Source: an uncultured Hyphomicrobiales bacterium
Lineage (GTDB): Bacteria > Pseudomonadota > Alphaproteobacteria > Rhizobiales > Xanthobacteraceae
Assembly (NCBI GenBank): GCA_903878085.1
Contig: CAIRGJ010000040.1
Span: forward strand, 1-64,000
Length of the DNA: 64,000 nucleotides
Direction of reading: 5' to 3'
Shown: one piece after another, positions 8,272 through 17,673 of the stretch
Layout of the letters: each line of letters starts with the position of its first letter
Numbering within the stretch: the stretch's first letter is position 1
Made by a program: the position numbers and the translations under genes
The notes under the pieces: generated by a model
Databases searched by the model: none
What the model saw: only the letters and a program-made list of their open reading frames with translations
What the model was told of the DNA's origin: nothing

Positions 8272-9432
8272 ATGAACCTCGCCGTCCCATCGTCGCCACC
8301 GGCCGCCGCGGCTCACGGCCGGCGCATCCGCGTCATGATCGTGGACGATGCCATCGTGGTGCGCGGCCTGTTCGCGCGCTGGGTTGAAGCCGAGCCCGAC
8401 CTGGAAGTGGTCGCGACGCTACGCACCGGCCGCGAGGCCGTCACCCAAGTCGAACGCGCCGATCCGGACATCGTCGTGCTGGACGTCGATATGCCGGATC
8501 TCGATGGCATCGCCGCTTTGCCGTTGCTGCTGGAAAAAAAGCGCGACCTGATCGTGATCATGGCCTCGACGCTGACGCGGCGTAACGCGGAGATCAGCCT
8601 ACGCGCCCTGTCGCTTGGCGCCACCGATTACATTCCAAAGCCGACCAGCAACCAGGAAGTCGCCGGCGCCGTCAGCTTCCGCCGCGATCTGATCGAGAAA
8701 ATCCGTCATCTCGGCGCCCGCTCGAAGCGATTGCTGCATGTCGCGCCGCGCGCAGCCGTCGCGCCGGACGCAAAAACCGCGGCCTACACCAAATTTCGCC
8801 ATGACCACGTTCATCCGCCGATCGTGCTGCGAGCGATGCCTCTCACGCCGCCGCGCGTGCTGTTGATCGGATCGTCCACCGGCGGGCCGCAAGCGCTCAA
8901 TACCATTGTCGGCCATATCGCCGCCGTGATCCAACACGTGCCGGTGCTGATCACCCAGCACATGCCGCCGACCTTTACCGCGATCCTGGCCGAGCACCTT
9001 GCCCGCGTCGCCAAATGTCCAGTGCACGAGGGTCAAGACGGCGAGGAGATTGCCGCCGGCAAGATTTATCTCGCGCCCGGCGGCAAGCACATGACGGTCG
9101 CGCGCCGCGACGGCGCCGCTGCTGCCGTGATCGCGATCGATGACGGCCCGCTGGTCAACTTCTGCAAGCCCGCCGTGGACCCGCTGTTTAGCTCCGCCGC
9201 AACGGTCTGGGGCGCCAAAGCGATGGCGCTGGTGCTCACCGGCATGGGCTCCGACGGCCTCAGCGGCGCCAAGGCCGTTGTCGCGGCCGGTGGCCATGTC
9301 ATGGCGCAAGACGAAGCCACCAGTGTGGTCTGGGGCATGCCCGGACAAGTCGCGCTGGCTGGGCTGTGCTCGGCCGTCCTGCCGATCAACGAGATTGCGC
9401 CGCGGCTCACGCGTCTGTTCGCGGGAGACTGA
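8272..9432 (+). CDS. cheB: Chemotaxis glutamate methylesterase/deamidase CheB
   Basis: The 386-residue protein has an N-terminal receiver ([11 protein letters not shown], phospho-Asp in [13 protein letters not shown]) and a C-terminal methylesterase domain. The catalytic residues lie in [12 protein letters not shown] (Ser), TQHMPPTFT (His) and [12 protein letters not shown] (Asp). It demethylates or deamidates chemoreceptor glutamates when phosphorylated by CheA. The linker (about residues 145-190) is long and Ala/Pro-rich. It starts 25 bases after cheY. Confidence 0.92.
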   Translation: MNLAVPSSPPAAAAHGRRIRVMIVDDAIVVRGLFARWVEAEPDLEVVATLRTGREAVTQVERADPDIVVLDVDMPDLDGIAALPLLLEKKRDLIVIMASTLTRRNAEISLRALSLGATDYIPKPTSNQEVAGAVSFRRDLIEKIRHLGARSKRLLHVAPRAAVAPDAKTAAYTKFRHDHVHPPIVLRAMPLTPPRVLLIGSSTGGPQALNTIVGHIAAVIQHVPVLITQHMPPTFTAILAEHLARVAKCPVHEGQDGEEIAAGKIYLAPGGKHMTVARRDGAAAAVIAIDDGPLVNFCKPAVDPLFSSAATVWGAKAMALVLTGMGSDGLSGAKAVVAAGGHVMAQDEATSVVWGMPGQVALAGLCSAVLPINEIAPRLTRLFAGD

Positions 9433-9434
9433 AC

Positions 9435-10301
9435 GTGACCCCGCAAGATTTCGATTATCTGCGAAAGCTGCTGCGCGAGCGGTCCGGCCTCGTGCTGTCG
9501 GCCGAGAAGCAGTACCTCGCGGAAAGCCGGCTGGTGCCGGTCGCGCGCCGCCACAGCATCGCTACCCTGGCCGACCTGGTCGGCACGCTCAAAACTGCGG
9601 AGAATTCACGGCTGGCGACCGACGTGATCGAGGCGATGGCCACCAACGAGACGTTTTTCTTCCGCGACAAGCTGCCGTTCGACCACTTCCGCGACACCGT
9701 GCTGCCGGCGCTGATCGCCGCGCGGGCGCGCGAAAAGCGCATCCGCATCTGGTGCGCCGCGGCCTCGACCGGGCAGGAGCCTTATTCGCTGGCGATGACG
9801 CTCCGCAGCATGAGTGCGCAACTTGCCGGCTATCGCACCGAGATCGTCGCCACCGATATATCCACCGAGGTGCTGGCGCGCGCCAAGACCGGCATCTACA
9901 GCCAGTTCGAAGTGCAGCGCGGGTTGCCGATCCAACAGTTGGTGAAGTTCTTCAGCCAGGTCGGCGAGACCTGGCAGATCGCGCCGGAAATCCGCGCCAT
10001 GGTGCAATTCCGTCCGCTTAATTTGCTCAAGGATTTCTCAGTCCTCGGCACCTTCGACATGGTGTTCTGCCGCAACGTGCTGATCTATTTCGACCAAGAC
10101 ACCAAGATCAACGTGCTCAACCGCATCGCCCGGCAGATGGCGGAGGACGGCTTCCTAGCCCTTGGCGCCGCCGAAACCGTGGTCGGCCTGACCGACGCGT
10201 TCAAGCCGATGGCCGACCGGCGCGGGCTCTATGTCCCGAACCCTGCCAAACGCGCGCGTGCCGAGCCCAGCAACGTGTTGAAATTTGCGCTGAAGGCGTA
10301 A
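9435..10301 (+). CDS. cheR: Chemotaxis protein methyltransferase CheR
   Basis: The 288-residue protein methylates chemoreceptor glutamates using SAM. It has the N-terminal helical CheR domain (DFDYLRKLLRERSGLVL) and a SAM-binding domain with IWCAAASTGQEPYSLAM and the later FDMVFCRNVLIYF. The start is the GTG at 9435, two bases after the cheB stop; an upstream in-frame ATG at 9366 would lie inside cheB and adds residues unlike the family. It is the last gene of the operon and is followed by a terminator. Confidence 0.92.
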   Translation: MTPQDFDYLRKLLRERSGLVLSAEKQYLAESRLVPVARRHSIATLADLVGTLKTAENSRLATDVIEAMATNETFFFRDKLPFDHFRDTVLPALIAARAREKRIRIWCAAASTGQEPYSLAMTLRSMSAQLAGYRTEIVATDISTEVLARAKTGIYSQFEVQRGLPIQQLVKFFSQVGETWQIAPEIRAMVQFRPLNLLKDFSVLGTFDMVFCRNVLIYFDQDTKINVLNRIARQMAEDGFLALGAAETVVGLTDAFKPMADRRGLYVPNPAKRARAEPSNVLKFALKA

Positions 10302-10324
10302 GGCCGCTTCTTCTGCCAAACGAA

Positions 10325-10350
10325 AAACCCCGCCGTTTCCGGCGGGGTTT
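10325..10350. terminator. Bidirectional intrinsic terminator after cheR
   Basis: AAACCCCGCCG and CGGCGGGGTTT pair perfectly around TTTC. The flanking A-run and the T-run within the arm make it work on both strands. It ends the che operon on the plus strand and the small exported-protein gene on the minus strand. Confidence 0.85.
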
Positions 10351-10390
10351 GAGCTTGGAGGTTCAGACCCGAGCTTCGTTCGCTTATAGA

Positions 10391-10666
10391 TCAGTCGCAG
10401 ACGCGAACGTTGCGGACATGAAGACGGCCGTAGCGGTCTTCGTAATCCCGGCGCTCGATCCGGCATTCGCGGTAACCGGAGCGGTAATAGCCGCGGTCTT
10501 CACGATAGCCATCGCGATTCATCTGCGAGCCGACGATGGCGCCGACCGCCAGGCCGCCGATGACGCCGGCGGCAATCGCGCCATCGCGCGCGGCGGCGGG
10601 TTGCGGCGCCAGTGCGACGGTGAGGGTCAGTGCGGCAATGGTCGCAACAGTCATGATTTTCAACAT
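10391..10666 (-). CDS. Small exported glycine-zipper protein
   Basis: The 91-residue product has a signal peptide ending near QPAAA. A Gly/Ala-rich segment follows (AIAAGVIGGLAVGAIVGSQM) that resembles a glycine-zipper membrane motif. The tail is Arg/Tyr-rich and holds two cysteines (YRECRIE and VRVCD), which could form a disulfide in the periplasm. GAAGGA lies 7 bases before the ATG. The function is unknown. Confidence 0.7.
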   Translation of the reverse strand: MLKIMTVATIAALTLTVALAPQPAAARDGAIAAGVIGGLAVGAIVGSQMNRDGYREDRGYYRSGYRECRIERRDYEDRYGRLHVRNVRVCD

Positions 10667-11000
10667 GTTCGTTTCCTTCTATGGGCTGACGGGAAGTACT
10701 TAATCGACGATCTGGCGCATGCGCGGACCGACCAGCCCGGCGAGGGCAACTTTGCTCCGGCAGCACCGCGCCGATGCGGCTGGATACATCACCTCAAGTC
10801 GCAGCGAGGGTGAAAGTTCCATCCGTTCGCATGGTTGCGGCGTTGGATTGTGACGAATTTGCCCCGCCAGGCCGCAATAGGCGGCGATCCCATGGAACGA
10901 GCGCACCCTGGCGGGCTTATCAGGTGTCAGGACCGCATTACCTGTCAGAACCCCGGCCGGTATTGCCGAGACTTTCTAGTAACGGATAAGGATCGTTCCC
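10667..11000. other. Intergenic stretch, no gene recognised
   Basis: These 334 bases precede a possible microprotein gene and follow the start of the divergent glycine-zipper gene. Open frames exist on both strands but none has a good ribosome site, family features or natural boundaries. I see no repeat, RNA gene or clear regulator site. Confidence 0.5.
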
Positions 11001-11090
11001 ATGCTGGCGTTCCAAATAGTCGGCGGCATTTTTGCATTTCTGTTTCTGGCTGCGGCCATGACCGGCATCGAAGGCAACGAGCACCGCTGA
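11001..11090 (+). CDS. Possible 29-residue single-span membrane microprotein
   Basis: The frame encodes MLAFQIVGGIFAFLFLAAAM followed by TGIEGNEHR. It is one hydrophobic helix with a short polar tail. AAGGA lies 8 bases upstream of the ATG, which supports translation. It is about 140 bases upstream of the L,D-transpeptidase gene in the same direction. Its codon use looks like that of neighbouring genes, but it is too short to identify by family. Confidence 0.45.
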   Translation: MLAFQIVGGIFAFLFLAAAMTGIEGNEHR

Positions 11091-11228
11091 TTTCGGCGGT
11101 CGGCGAGTGTCCCTCGCGCACCGGGACGCTAAAGTTTTATTGAACCAAATCACGTCAGCTTACGACAAAGCTGTAGATGCGAATCGCGCAATCGGCGATC
11201 ACACCTATAGTTTACGTGGGCACAGGTT

Positions 11229-12539
11229 ATGGACGTGGAGAGCGGCGTGAGGCCCTTGGAAGTCGTTGGTTTGATGAGATGCTCCGCGCGTCTGGCTGTC
11301 TGTGCGACTTTGATCGCGGTACCGCTCGCGGCCGGTCCGGCGCAAGCTGGCTGGTTCGACTGGTCGCGCGCACCGCGATCGCAGGTCGCGCAACCCGATC
11401 CTGAACCGGCCGATCAGCCGACGAAACGGCGCACGCACCACTCCACGCGATACGATAAAGAGGCCGGCAAATTTCCGACGCCGACCGGGCCGCTGACGAT
11501 CATCGTATCGATCGCCAAGCAGCGCGTCATGCTGTTCAGCGATGGCAAGATCATTGCCGAGGCGCCGGTGTCGACCGGAACGGCCGGCCACGAGACACCG
11601 TTGGGCGTTTTCGCCGTGATTTCCAAAGCGCGCTACCACGAGTCGAACATCTATAGCGGCGCGCCGATGCCCTATATGGAGCGCATCACCTGGTCGGGGA
11701 TCGCGCTGCACGAAGGACCGCTGCCGGGCCACGCTGCGTCGCACGGCTGCATTCGCCTGCCGGGGCCGTTCGCGGCCAGTCTGTTCAAGATCAGCAAGCT
11801 TGGCACGCGGGTCATCGTCGTGCGCGACCCAGTAGCGCCGGTGGAAATCAGCAGTCCGCGCCTGTTCGTATCCAAGCAGCCCGACGCAGCGAGCGAGGCC
11901 CTCAGTGCAAAGGGCCCGGCCACGATCGGCACGGTCCAGGTCGCCGACGTCCGCGCGGCCGGCGCCACGTCGGACAGCCTGGCCGGAGAGAACGTGGCCG
12001 CCAAACTGGCCGTGCCCGACATCATCAAGCTGCCAGAGCAAAATGCGGCGAGTTTGCCCGATGCTGCAAAGCCCGCCGCCGAGCCGCGCCAGCGGAAAGG
12101 CCCAGTACAGGTCTTTGTCAGCCGCAAGACCGGCAGGCTGTATGTGCGGCAGGATTTTGCCCCACTGTTCGATGCCGCGGTGACCATCGCCGACCCCGAT
12201 AAGGCTTGGGGCACGCATGTGTTCACGGCGATGGCGATCAAGGACGGCCAAGTGCGCTGGACGTCGGTGACGATCCCCAGCGGGTCGTTGCCGAAGGCCG
12301 AGCACGGCCGAAGCGGCAAGAAGCTGTCGCAAAAGGAAATCGACCGGCGCGACAAGCTGGCTCTCGATCTGGCGCACGCGCCGCAGGCCGCCGAGGCGCT
12401 GGAGCGATTCGAGATGCCTAAAGAGGCGGTCGACCGCATCTCCGAGCTGCTGGCGCCGGGCTCATCGCTGATCGTGTCGGACAATGCGCTGAGCGATGAA
12501 ACCGGCTCTGAGACCGACTTTATCGTCACCACGCAATAA
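11229..12539 (+). CDS. Exported L,D-transpeptidase (YkuD family)
   Basis: The 436-residue protein has a signal sequence (CATLIAVPLAAGPAQAG) and a YkuD domain at about residues 85-200. The catalytic signature is SHGCIRLP with His172 and Cys174 (LHEGPLPGHAASHGCIRLP region). Such enzymes form 3-3 peptidoglycan cross-links or tether proteins to peptidoglycan in the periplasm. The roughly 230 residues after the catalytic domain are unusual, and the segment from about residue 290 (VQVFVSRKTGRLYVRQDF) may be a second non-catalytic domain. Translation could also begin at the ATG at 11274, which is closer to the signal sequence. Confidence 0.85.
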   Translation: MDVESGVRPLEVVGLMRCSARLAVCATLIAVPLAAGPAQAGWFDWSRAPRSQVAQPDPEPADQPTKRRTHHSTRYDKEAGKFPTPTGPLTIIVSIAKQRVMLFSDGKIIAEAPVSTGTAGHETPLGVFAVISKARYHESNIYSGAPMPYMERITWSGIALHEGPLPGHAASHGCIRLPGPFAASLFKISKLGTRVIVVRDPVAPVEISSPRLFVSKQPDAASEALSAKGPATIGTVQVADVRAAGATSDSLAGENVAAKLAVPDIIKLPEQNAASLPDAAKPAAEPRQRKGPVQVFVSRKTGRLYVRQDFAPLFDAAVTIADPDKAWGTHVFTAMAIKDGQVRWTSVTIPSGSLPKAEHGRSGKKLSQKEIDRRDKLALDLAHAPQAAEALERFEMPKEAVDRISELLAPGSSLIVSDNALSDETGSETDFIVTTQ

Positions 12540-12562
12540 AAAAAAACCGGGCTTTCGCCCGG
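12538..12562 (-). terminator. Intrinsic terminator for minus-strand ctrA transcript
   Basis: On the minus strand CCGGGC-GAAA-GCCCGG is followed by nine T residues, a textbook intrinsic terminator. It lies about 175 bases past the ctrA stop codon and abuts the L,D-transpeptidase stop from the other side. Confidence 0.75.
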
Positions 12563-12737
12563 GGAGTTGGGGGGAGCCCAAAGGGGCTCGGCTCAAGACG
12601 ACGCGGACGCAACGCGTGGATCGGAAACCTCACACGAAGGTCACGGGCAGGGCGCCTAAACGAAAAGGGCGCAGATTGCTCTACGCCCTTCCGGAAACTG
12701 GTCGCTCTCGATCGCCGCTGTATGCGGCAATGAGCAA

Positions 12738-13439
12738 TTAAGCTGGAATCCGCTCTTCGACGTCGCTCGGCTCGCGCAGCACGTAGCCGCGGCCCCACAC
12801 CGTCTCGATGTAGTTCTTGCCGGCGGAGGCGTTGGCGAGCTTCTTGCGCAGCTTGCAGATGAACACGTCGATGATCTTGAGTTCCGGCTCGTCCATGCCG
12901 CCGTAGAGATGATTGAGAAACATCTCCTTGGTGAGCGTGGTGCCCTTGCGCAGCGAGAGCAGCTCGAGCATCTGGTATTCTTTGCCGGTCAGATGGACGC
13001 GCTGGCCGGTGACTTCGACCGTCTTGGTGTCGAGGTTGACCACCAGATCGCCGGTGTCGATGACCGACTGGGCGTGGCCCTTGGAGCGGCGCACGATCGC
13101 GTGGATGCGCGCGATCAGCTCGTCCTTGTGGAAAGGCTTGGTCATGTAGTCGTCGGCGCCGAAGCCGAGACCCTTGACCTTGTCCTCGATGCCGGCGAGG
13201 CCGGAGAGGATCAGGATCGGCGTCTTCACCTTGGAGACGCGCAGCGACCGGAGAACCTCGAAGCCCGACATGTCGGGCAGGTTCAGGTCGAGAAGGATGA
13301 TGTCGTAGTCGTAGAGTTTGCCGAGGTCGACGCCTTCCTCACCCAAATCGGTGGTGTAGACGTTGAAGCTCTCCGATTTGAGCATCAGCTCAATCGATTG
13401 AGCGGTCGCGCTATCGTCTTCAATAAGTAGAACGCGCAT
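12738..13439 (-). CDS. ctrA: Cell-cycle master response regulator CtrA
   Basis: The 233-residue OmpR-family regulator has a receiver with Asp8-Asp9, phospho-Asp51 ([13 protein letters not shown]) and the conserved Lys in YMTKPFH. The C-terminal winged-helix domain ends with [12 protein letters not shown]. In Alphaproteobacteria CtrA binds TTAA-N7-TTAA and controls motility, envelope and division genes; ChpT, its phosphate donor, and SciP, its inhibitor, are both in this window. The C terminus is IPA rather than the Ala-Ala of Caulobacter, so proteolysis signals may differ. It is divergent from fliI across a 411-bp regulatory region. Confidence 0.95.
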   Translation of the reverse strand: MRVLLIEDDSATAQSIELMLKSESFNVYTTDLGEEGVDLGKLYDYDIILLDLNLPDMSGFEVLRSLRVSKVKTPILILSGLAGIEDKVKGLGFGADDYMTKPFHKDELIARIHAIVRRSKGHAQSVIDTGDLVVNLDTKTVEVTGQRVHLTGKEYQMLELLSLRKGTTLTKEMFLNHLYGGMDEPELKIIDVFICKLRKKLANASAGKNYIETVWGRGYVLREPSDVEERIPA

Positions 13440-13522
13440 GCCAGTCCCCTATCTCGCCGCAGCCGGGCTTAAGGTCAGCGCCGCAAAGGCGGCGAGTGTG
13501 AAAAAACGCGGTGGGACAAACC

Positions 13523-13716
13523 GATTCGACACTATGCGGACATGGTTAACAAAACCTGATTCTCCCATGCAAGCATTCGCTGGCGAGGTCAAGCCGAATC
13601 GCCGTAAGATGTTGCGAAAGAGTGGTTTTTTGGCCACGTTCCGGTTCATGCCCTAGTTTAAGAGTCGGAAATAACCGACTCTTGTGTTTCGCCCTTCCGT
13701 CCTGGCCGGGCGATTC
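13523..13716. promoter_or_regulatory. ctrA upstream region with six GANTC sites, CtrA half-site and hairpin
   Basis: Six GANTC sequences, the CcrM methylation target, lie at 13523, 13558, 13596, 13662, 13677 and 13712. TTAACCAT on the minus strand (13542-13549) is a full CtrA half-site, suggesting autoregulation. A 9-bp inverted repeat, AAGAGTCGG and CCGACTCTT, spans 13660-13683 and holds two of the GANTC sites in its arms. The region separates ctrA and fliI, so it may control both. Confidence 0.55.
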
Positions 13717-13763
13717 GTTGAGCCGTATCCCTTGGACGATGACCCAATGATTAACGACCCGGG

Positions 13764-13778
13764 TAAACACCAAGTTAA
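13764..13778 (+). promoter_or_regulatory. Possible imperfect CtrA box upstream of fliI
   Basis: TAAA, seven bases, TTAA matches the CtrA consensus with one mismatch and lies about 75 bases before the fliI start. A TTAA also occurs at 13751, out of register. The match is weak on its own and is listed because the downstream gene is flagellar. Confidence 0.35.
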
Positions 13779-13850
13779 TATCGGCCTTACACCGGTAAGC
13801 CTAAGGGCGGGTTTACGCTTTTTCCGCGTTGATTTTGCGGGACGAAACGC

Positions 13851-15176
13851 GTGAAAGCCCTCGCCGAACAAATTGTCGATATCGATGGCGTCGAGACTTA
13901 CGGCCGGGTGGTCGGGGTGCGCGGGTTAATGGTCGAGATCGCCGGGCCGATCCACGCCATGTCGGTCGGCGCGCGTCTGACCATCGAAACGGCGGTCGGC
14001 AAGCCGATCCCCTGCGAGGTCGTCGGCTTCCACGAAGGCCATGCGCTGGCCATGCCGTTCGCGGCGCTGGAAGGCGTGCGGCGCGGCTGCCGCGCCGTCG
14101 TGGCATCCGCCGCCGGCGCGGTGCGGCCGTCGGAGGGCTGGCTCGGCCGCGTCGTCAACGCCATGGGCGAGCCGATCGACGGCCAAGGACCGATGCCCTC
14201 GGGCCCGGCACCCTATTCGTACCGCTCGTCGCCGCCGCCGGCGCATGCCCGGATGCGGGTCGGCGAGCCGCTCGATCTCGGCGTGCGGGCGCTCAATACG
14301 TTCCTCACGGTGTGCCGCGGCCAGCGCATGGGCATCTTCTCCGGCTCCGGCGTCGGCAAGTCGGTGCTGCTATCGATGCTGGCGCGCAACGTGTCGGCCG
14401 ACGTGTCGGTCATTGGCCTAGTCGGCGAACGTGGCCGCGAGGTGCAGGAATTCATCCAGGATGACCTCGGCGCCGCCGGTCTGGCGCGCTCGGTGGTGGT
14501 GGTGTCGACCTCGGACGAGCCGGCGCTGATGCGCCGCCAGGCGGCTTACCTCACGCTGGCCATCGCCGAATATTTCCGTGACGTCGGCAAGGACGTGCTG
14601 GTTCTGATGGATTCGGTGACGCGCTTTGCCATGGCGCAGCGCGAGATCGGGCTCTCTGCCGGCGAGCCGCCCACCGCCAAGGGCTATACCCCGACCGTGT
14701 TCACCGAGCTGCCGCGGCTCCTGGAGCGCGCCGGTCCGGGCACCGACAAGGGCACCATCACTGGCATTTTCACCGCGCTGGTCGACGGCGACGACCACAA
14801 TGAGCCAGTGGCCGACGCGGTGCGCGGTATCCTCGACGGCCACATCGTAATGGAACGCGCCATTGCCGAGCGCGGACGCTTTCCGGCGATCAACATCCTG
14901 AAGTCGATCTCGCGCACCATGCCGCGGGCCGCCGATCCGGCTTACCTGCCGGTGCTGAACCGGGCCAAGCAGATCATGGCGACCTACTCGGACATGGAAG
15001 AACTCATCCGTCTCGGCGCCTACCGGCCGGGCTCAAGCGCCGACGTCGACGAGGCCATTGCCTTCCACAAGCCGCTGGAGGCCTTCCTGTCCCAGCTTAA
15101 GGACGAGTCAACGAGTATGGCGGAGGGATATCAGCGGCTAGAGCAAATCCTCTCCAATACCGCAACACAAAACTAA
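13851..15176 (+). CDS. fliI: Flagellar export ATPase FliI
   Basis: The 441-residue protein is a normal-length type III export ATPase related to F1 beta. Walker A is GSGVGKSV (about residues 165-172), the catalytic region has [19 protein letters not shown], and Walker B lies in [20 protein letters not shown]. It energises and orders export of rod, hook and filament subunits at the base of the flagellum, with FliH and FliJ. It starts at GTG 13851. FliJ follows after 107 bases, and fliH is in the other flagellar cluster near 41 kb. Confidence 0.95.
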   Translation: MKALAEQIVDIDGVETYGRVVGVRGLMVEIAGPIHAMSVGARLTIETAVGKPIPCEVVGFHEGHALAMPFAALEGVRRGCRAVVASAAGAVRPSEGWLGRVVNAMGEPIDGQGPMPSGPAPYSYRSSPPPAHARMRVGEPLDLGVRALNTFLTVCRGQRMGIFSGSGVGKSVLLSMLARNVSADVSVIGLVGERGREVQEFIQDDLGAAGLARSVVVVSTSDEPALMRRQAAYLTLAIAEYFRDVGKDVLVLMDSVTRFAMAQREIGLSAGEPPTAKGYTPTVFTELPRLLERAGPGTDKGTITGIFTALVDGDDHNEPVADAVRGILDGHIVMERAIAERGRFPAINILKSISRTMPRAADPAYLPVLNRAKQIMATYSDMEELIRLGAYRPGSSADVDEAIAFHKPLEAFLSQLKDESTSMAEGYQRLEQILSNTATQN

Positions 15177-15283
15177 CGATATTGCGCCACAGTCACTCCG
15201 CTGAACGTCCGGGATGTCCGCGCTGCCGACGGTATCGGCATACGTCGGGCGCTTATTCGGGGCTTCGGGGGAGTATTTAGTCG

Positions 15284-15706
15284 ATGAAGTCACGCGAAAC
15301 CCTCATCCGCCTGAAGAAATTTCAGGTCGACGAGAAGCGGCGCAAGGTCGCGCAAATCGAAGCCATGATCGCCGAGTTCGATCGCATCGCGGCCGAGCTC
15401 GACCGCGAGATCAAGCTCGAGCAGGACCGCGCCGGCATCTCCGATCCCGCGCATTTTGCCTATCCGACATACGCCAAGGCGGCGATGGGACGGCGCGAGA
15501 ACCTCAAGCGTTCGGCCGACGAGCTCAAGGTGCAGGCCGACGATGCCAAGGCCGCGCTCGGCGAGGCCTTCGAAGAACTCAAGAAAGTCGAGATGCTCGA
15601 CGAACGCGATCACGCCCGCGAAAAGGCCGAGGCCAATGCGCGCGAGCAGACCGAGCTCGACCGCATCGCCGCGATGCGTTTCTCGACCAACGCGTCGCAC
15701 GCTTAA
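15284..15706 (+). CDS. fliJ: Flagellar export chaperone/stalk protein FliJ
   Basis: The 140-residue protein is almost entirely charged coiled coil (MKSRETLIRLKKFQVDEKRR, then long Glu/Lys heptads), as expected for FliJ, which sits in the FliI hexamer and links it to FlhA. GGGGAG lies about 9 bases upstream of the ATG. Its position directly after fliI supports the assignment, since FliJ sequences are poorly conserved. Confidence 0.88.
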   Translation: MKSRETLIRLKKFQVDEKRRKVAQIEAMIAEFDRIAAELDREIKLEQDRAGISDPAHFAYPTYAKAAMGRRENLKRSADELKVQADDAKAALGEAFEELKKVEMLDERDHAREKAEANAREQTELDRIAAMRFSTNASHA

Positions 15707-15843
15707 CCCGCAGGCCGCCCACATCCGGCTTCATCGATTTTACGAGCGGCCGTCTGCGCATCCTTGCGAGCGCCGCCGCGAATTTCAGCGTTTGGAGTAA
15801 TTCCGGACCGTTCGACGCGTCATAGGACCGCTTGGATCGCCGA

Positions 15844-17337
15844 ATGTCCGGAATTTCCCTGTCGCAAGGCATCCGATCGGTCCTGGCTTCGCTGCAGAAT
15901 ACCGCGACGCAGCTGGGCGTTACGCAAAATCGAATGGCGTCCGGTAAGCGAGTCAATTCAGCGCTCGACAATCCGGACGCTTTTTTTACGTCGCTGTCGC
16001 TCAATAATCGCGCCAGCGATTTAAACGCGCTGTTCGACAATATCGGTCAAGCGCAAAATACGCTGAAAGAAGCGTCGCGCGGTGTGACAGCGCTGGTCGA
16101 TCTCGTCCAAAGCGCAAAATCGTTGGCGTGGCAGGCGCGCCAAACGCCGCCGCCAGCGACGAGTTACGCGGCCATCGATCAAACCGGCTCGGCCGACGCC
16201 GGCGCTGAAGCCGCCGGCAGCGTTACCGGCAATGTCGATACGTCCGGCGGCTTTGCCGCCGTCGTGAACGGCTTGCAGATCCAGGTCGGCGCGACCACCT
16301 ACACGGTGCATCAGGCGTCGGCGCCTGCGACCGAAGGCATCAACGCCATCATCGCCGACATCAACAATACTGCGGGTCTCGGCGCCGGCGGCGCGGTGAC
16401 GGCCGGGCTCGATGCCACGGGAAAATACATCAAGCTGACCGCAAACAGCACCGACACCAGCTTCAGCGTCCTGGGCTCGGCGGCGGCGACCGCGCTCGGC
16501 ATCGCCGGTCAGACCGGCACGTCGACCAATCTGCTGCAGGCGGTTTCCGGCCTGTCCGGCACCAGCTTGACCGTGCAGGCGAACGGCGGGACTGTGAAAA
16601 CCGTCAACTTCGGCAATGGCGGCGCGCAAGTCTCGACATTCGCGGAGTTGCAAGCCGCGCTCGCCGGCAGCGGGGTCTCGGCATCGCTGACGCAGAACGG
16701 TTCCGCGCAAAATGTCACGCTCGATGTCGCCGGCACAACCGGCACGCAAAACTCGCTGACGACGAGCGGCAGCGCGCTTGGCGCGCTCGGCCTTGCCAGT
16801 GGCACCGCGCTCGGTATCGCAACCAATCCGGCTTCCAATCGGGCCAGCTATCAGACGCTCTATAACGATCTGCTGCAGCAGATCGACGCGCTGGCGCGGG
16901 ACTCGTCCTATAACGGCGTCAACCTTCTGCAAGGCGGCAGCCTGAACGTCCGGTTCAATGAAAGCGGCGGCAGTGCGTTGGCGATCGCCGGCGTGTCGTA
17001 CGATTCCGCGGGTCTCGGCCTGTCGACCCTGTCGGGCACGGAATTTCAGTCCGACAGCACCATCGACGGCATACTTGCGGCCCTCGACGCGTCGCTGACG
17101 GCGCTCCGCGGCCAAGATTCGAAGTTCGGATCGAGCCTCACCACGTTGCTGATCCGTTCGGATTTCACCAAGAGCAGCGTCAATGTCTTGCAGACCGGCG
17201 CCGATGCGCTCGTCCTTGCCGATACCAACGAAGAGGGCGCCAATCTGTTGGCGCTGGAGACCCGCCAGAGCCTGTCGGCGACGGCCTTATCGCTCACCGC
17301 GCAAAGCGATCAGGCCATCCTCAAGCTGTTTCATTGA
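15844..17337 (+). CDS. fliC: Flagellin
   Basis: The 497-residue protein has the conserved flagellin N-terminal D0/D1 helices (LASLQNTATQLGVTQNRMAS, then NPDAFFTSLSLNNRASDLN). The C-terminal coil ends in LSLTAQSDQAILKLF. The roughly 270 residues between are rich in Gly, Ala, Ser and Thr and form the exposed variable domain. It is exported by the FliHIJ/FlhA apparatus and polymerises as the filament. I prefer the ATG at 15844 (MSGISLS) to the in-frame TTG at 15832, although the TTG has a nearer AGGA. The gene follows fliJ by about 140 bases. Confidence 0.92.
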   Translation: MSGISLSQGIRSVLASLQNTATQLGVTQNRMASGKRVNSALDNPDAFFTSLSLNNRASDLNALFDNIGQAQNTLKEASRGVTALVDLVQSAKSLAWQARQTPPPATSYAAIDQTGSADAGAEAAGSVTGNVDTSGGFAAVVNGLQIQVGATTYTVHQASAPATEGINAIIADINNTAGLGAGGAVTAGLDATGKYIKLTANSTDTSFSVLGSAAATALGIAGQTGTSTNLLQAVSGLSGTSLTVQANGGTVKTVNFGNGGAQVSTFAELQAALAGSGVSASLTQNGSAQNVTLDVAGTTGTQNSLTTSGSALGALGLASGTALGIATNPASNRASYQTLYNDLLQQIDALARDSSYNGVNLLQGGSLNVRFNESGGSALAIAGVSYDSAGLGLSTLSGTEFQSDSTIDGILAALDASLTALRGQDSKFGSSLTTLLIRSDFTKSSVNVLQTGADALVLADTNEEGANLLALETRQSLSATALSLTAQSDQAILKLFH

Positions 17338-17673
17338 GGCATCGCGCGGCGACGGACAATTGATTATTTCCGGCGCGCAATATTTTTTGCGTAAATTATT
17401 TCAGCCAATCGCGAACACGTCGGCGAAAGGTCTTGGCTGGATTGCAGCAGGCCTGACGGCGCTATTTTTGAAATCGGCTTGTTCGGCCAACATTGCGCGA
17501 TAGCGCATTTCAGAATGCGGCAAATGCTTGTCGGATTTTGTCCGCATTTGTGAACCGGTACAGGCGCTGGCGTAAACCACGTTTATTCATGGAGGAACTT
17601 TAACTTCACAAAATCACCACACGGGCGCTCTTCTATCCGTGGGGCGAATGGGTTTGCGTCACGGGAATTTCGT
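17338..17673. other. Intergenic stretch with one inverted repeat
   Basis: These 336 bases between flagellin and the porin hold no convincing gene. CAAATGC (17521-17527) and GCATTTG (17544-17550) form a 7-bp inverted repeat with a 16-base loop, which is a weak hairpin. The remainder should carry the flagellin end and the porin promoter, but I see no clear consensus element. Confidence 0.45.

Noticed and set aside
10774-10989. 71-codon frame before the 29-residue microprotein
   Set aside because: No ribosome site and no protein-like features.
13449-13649. 66-codon minus-strand frame upstream of ctrA
   Set aside because: No good ribosome site, and the sequence is better explained as the ctrA regulatory region with GANTC sites.
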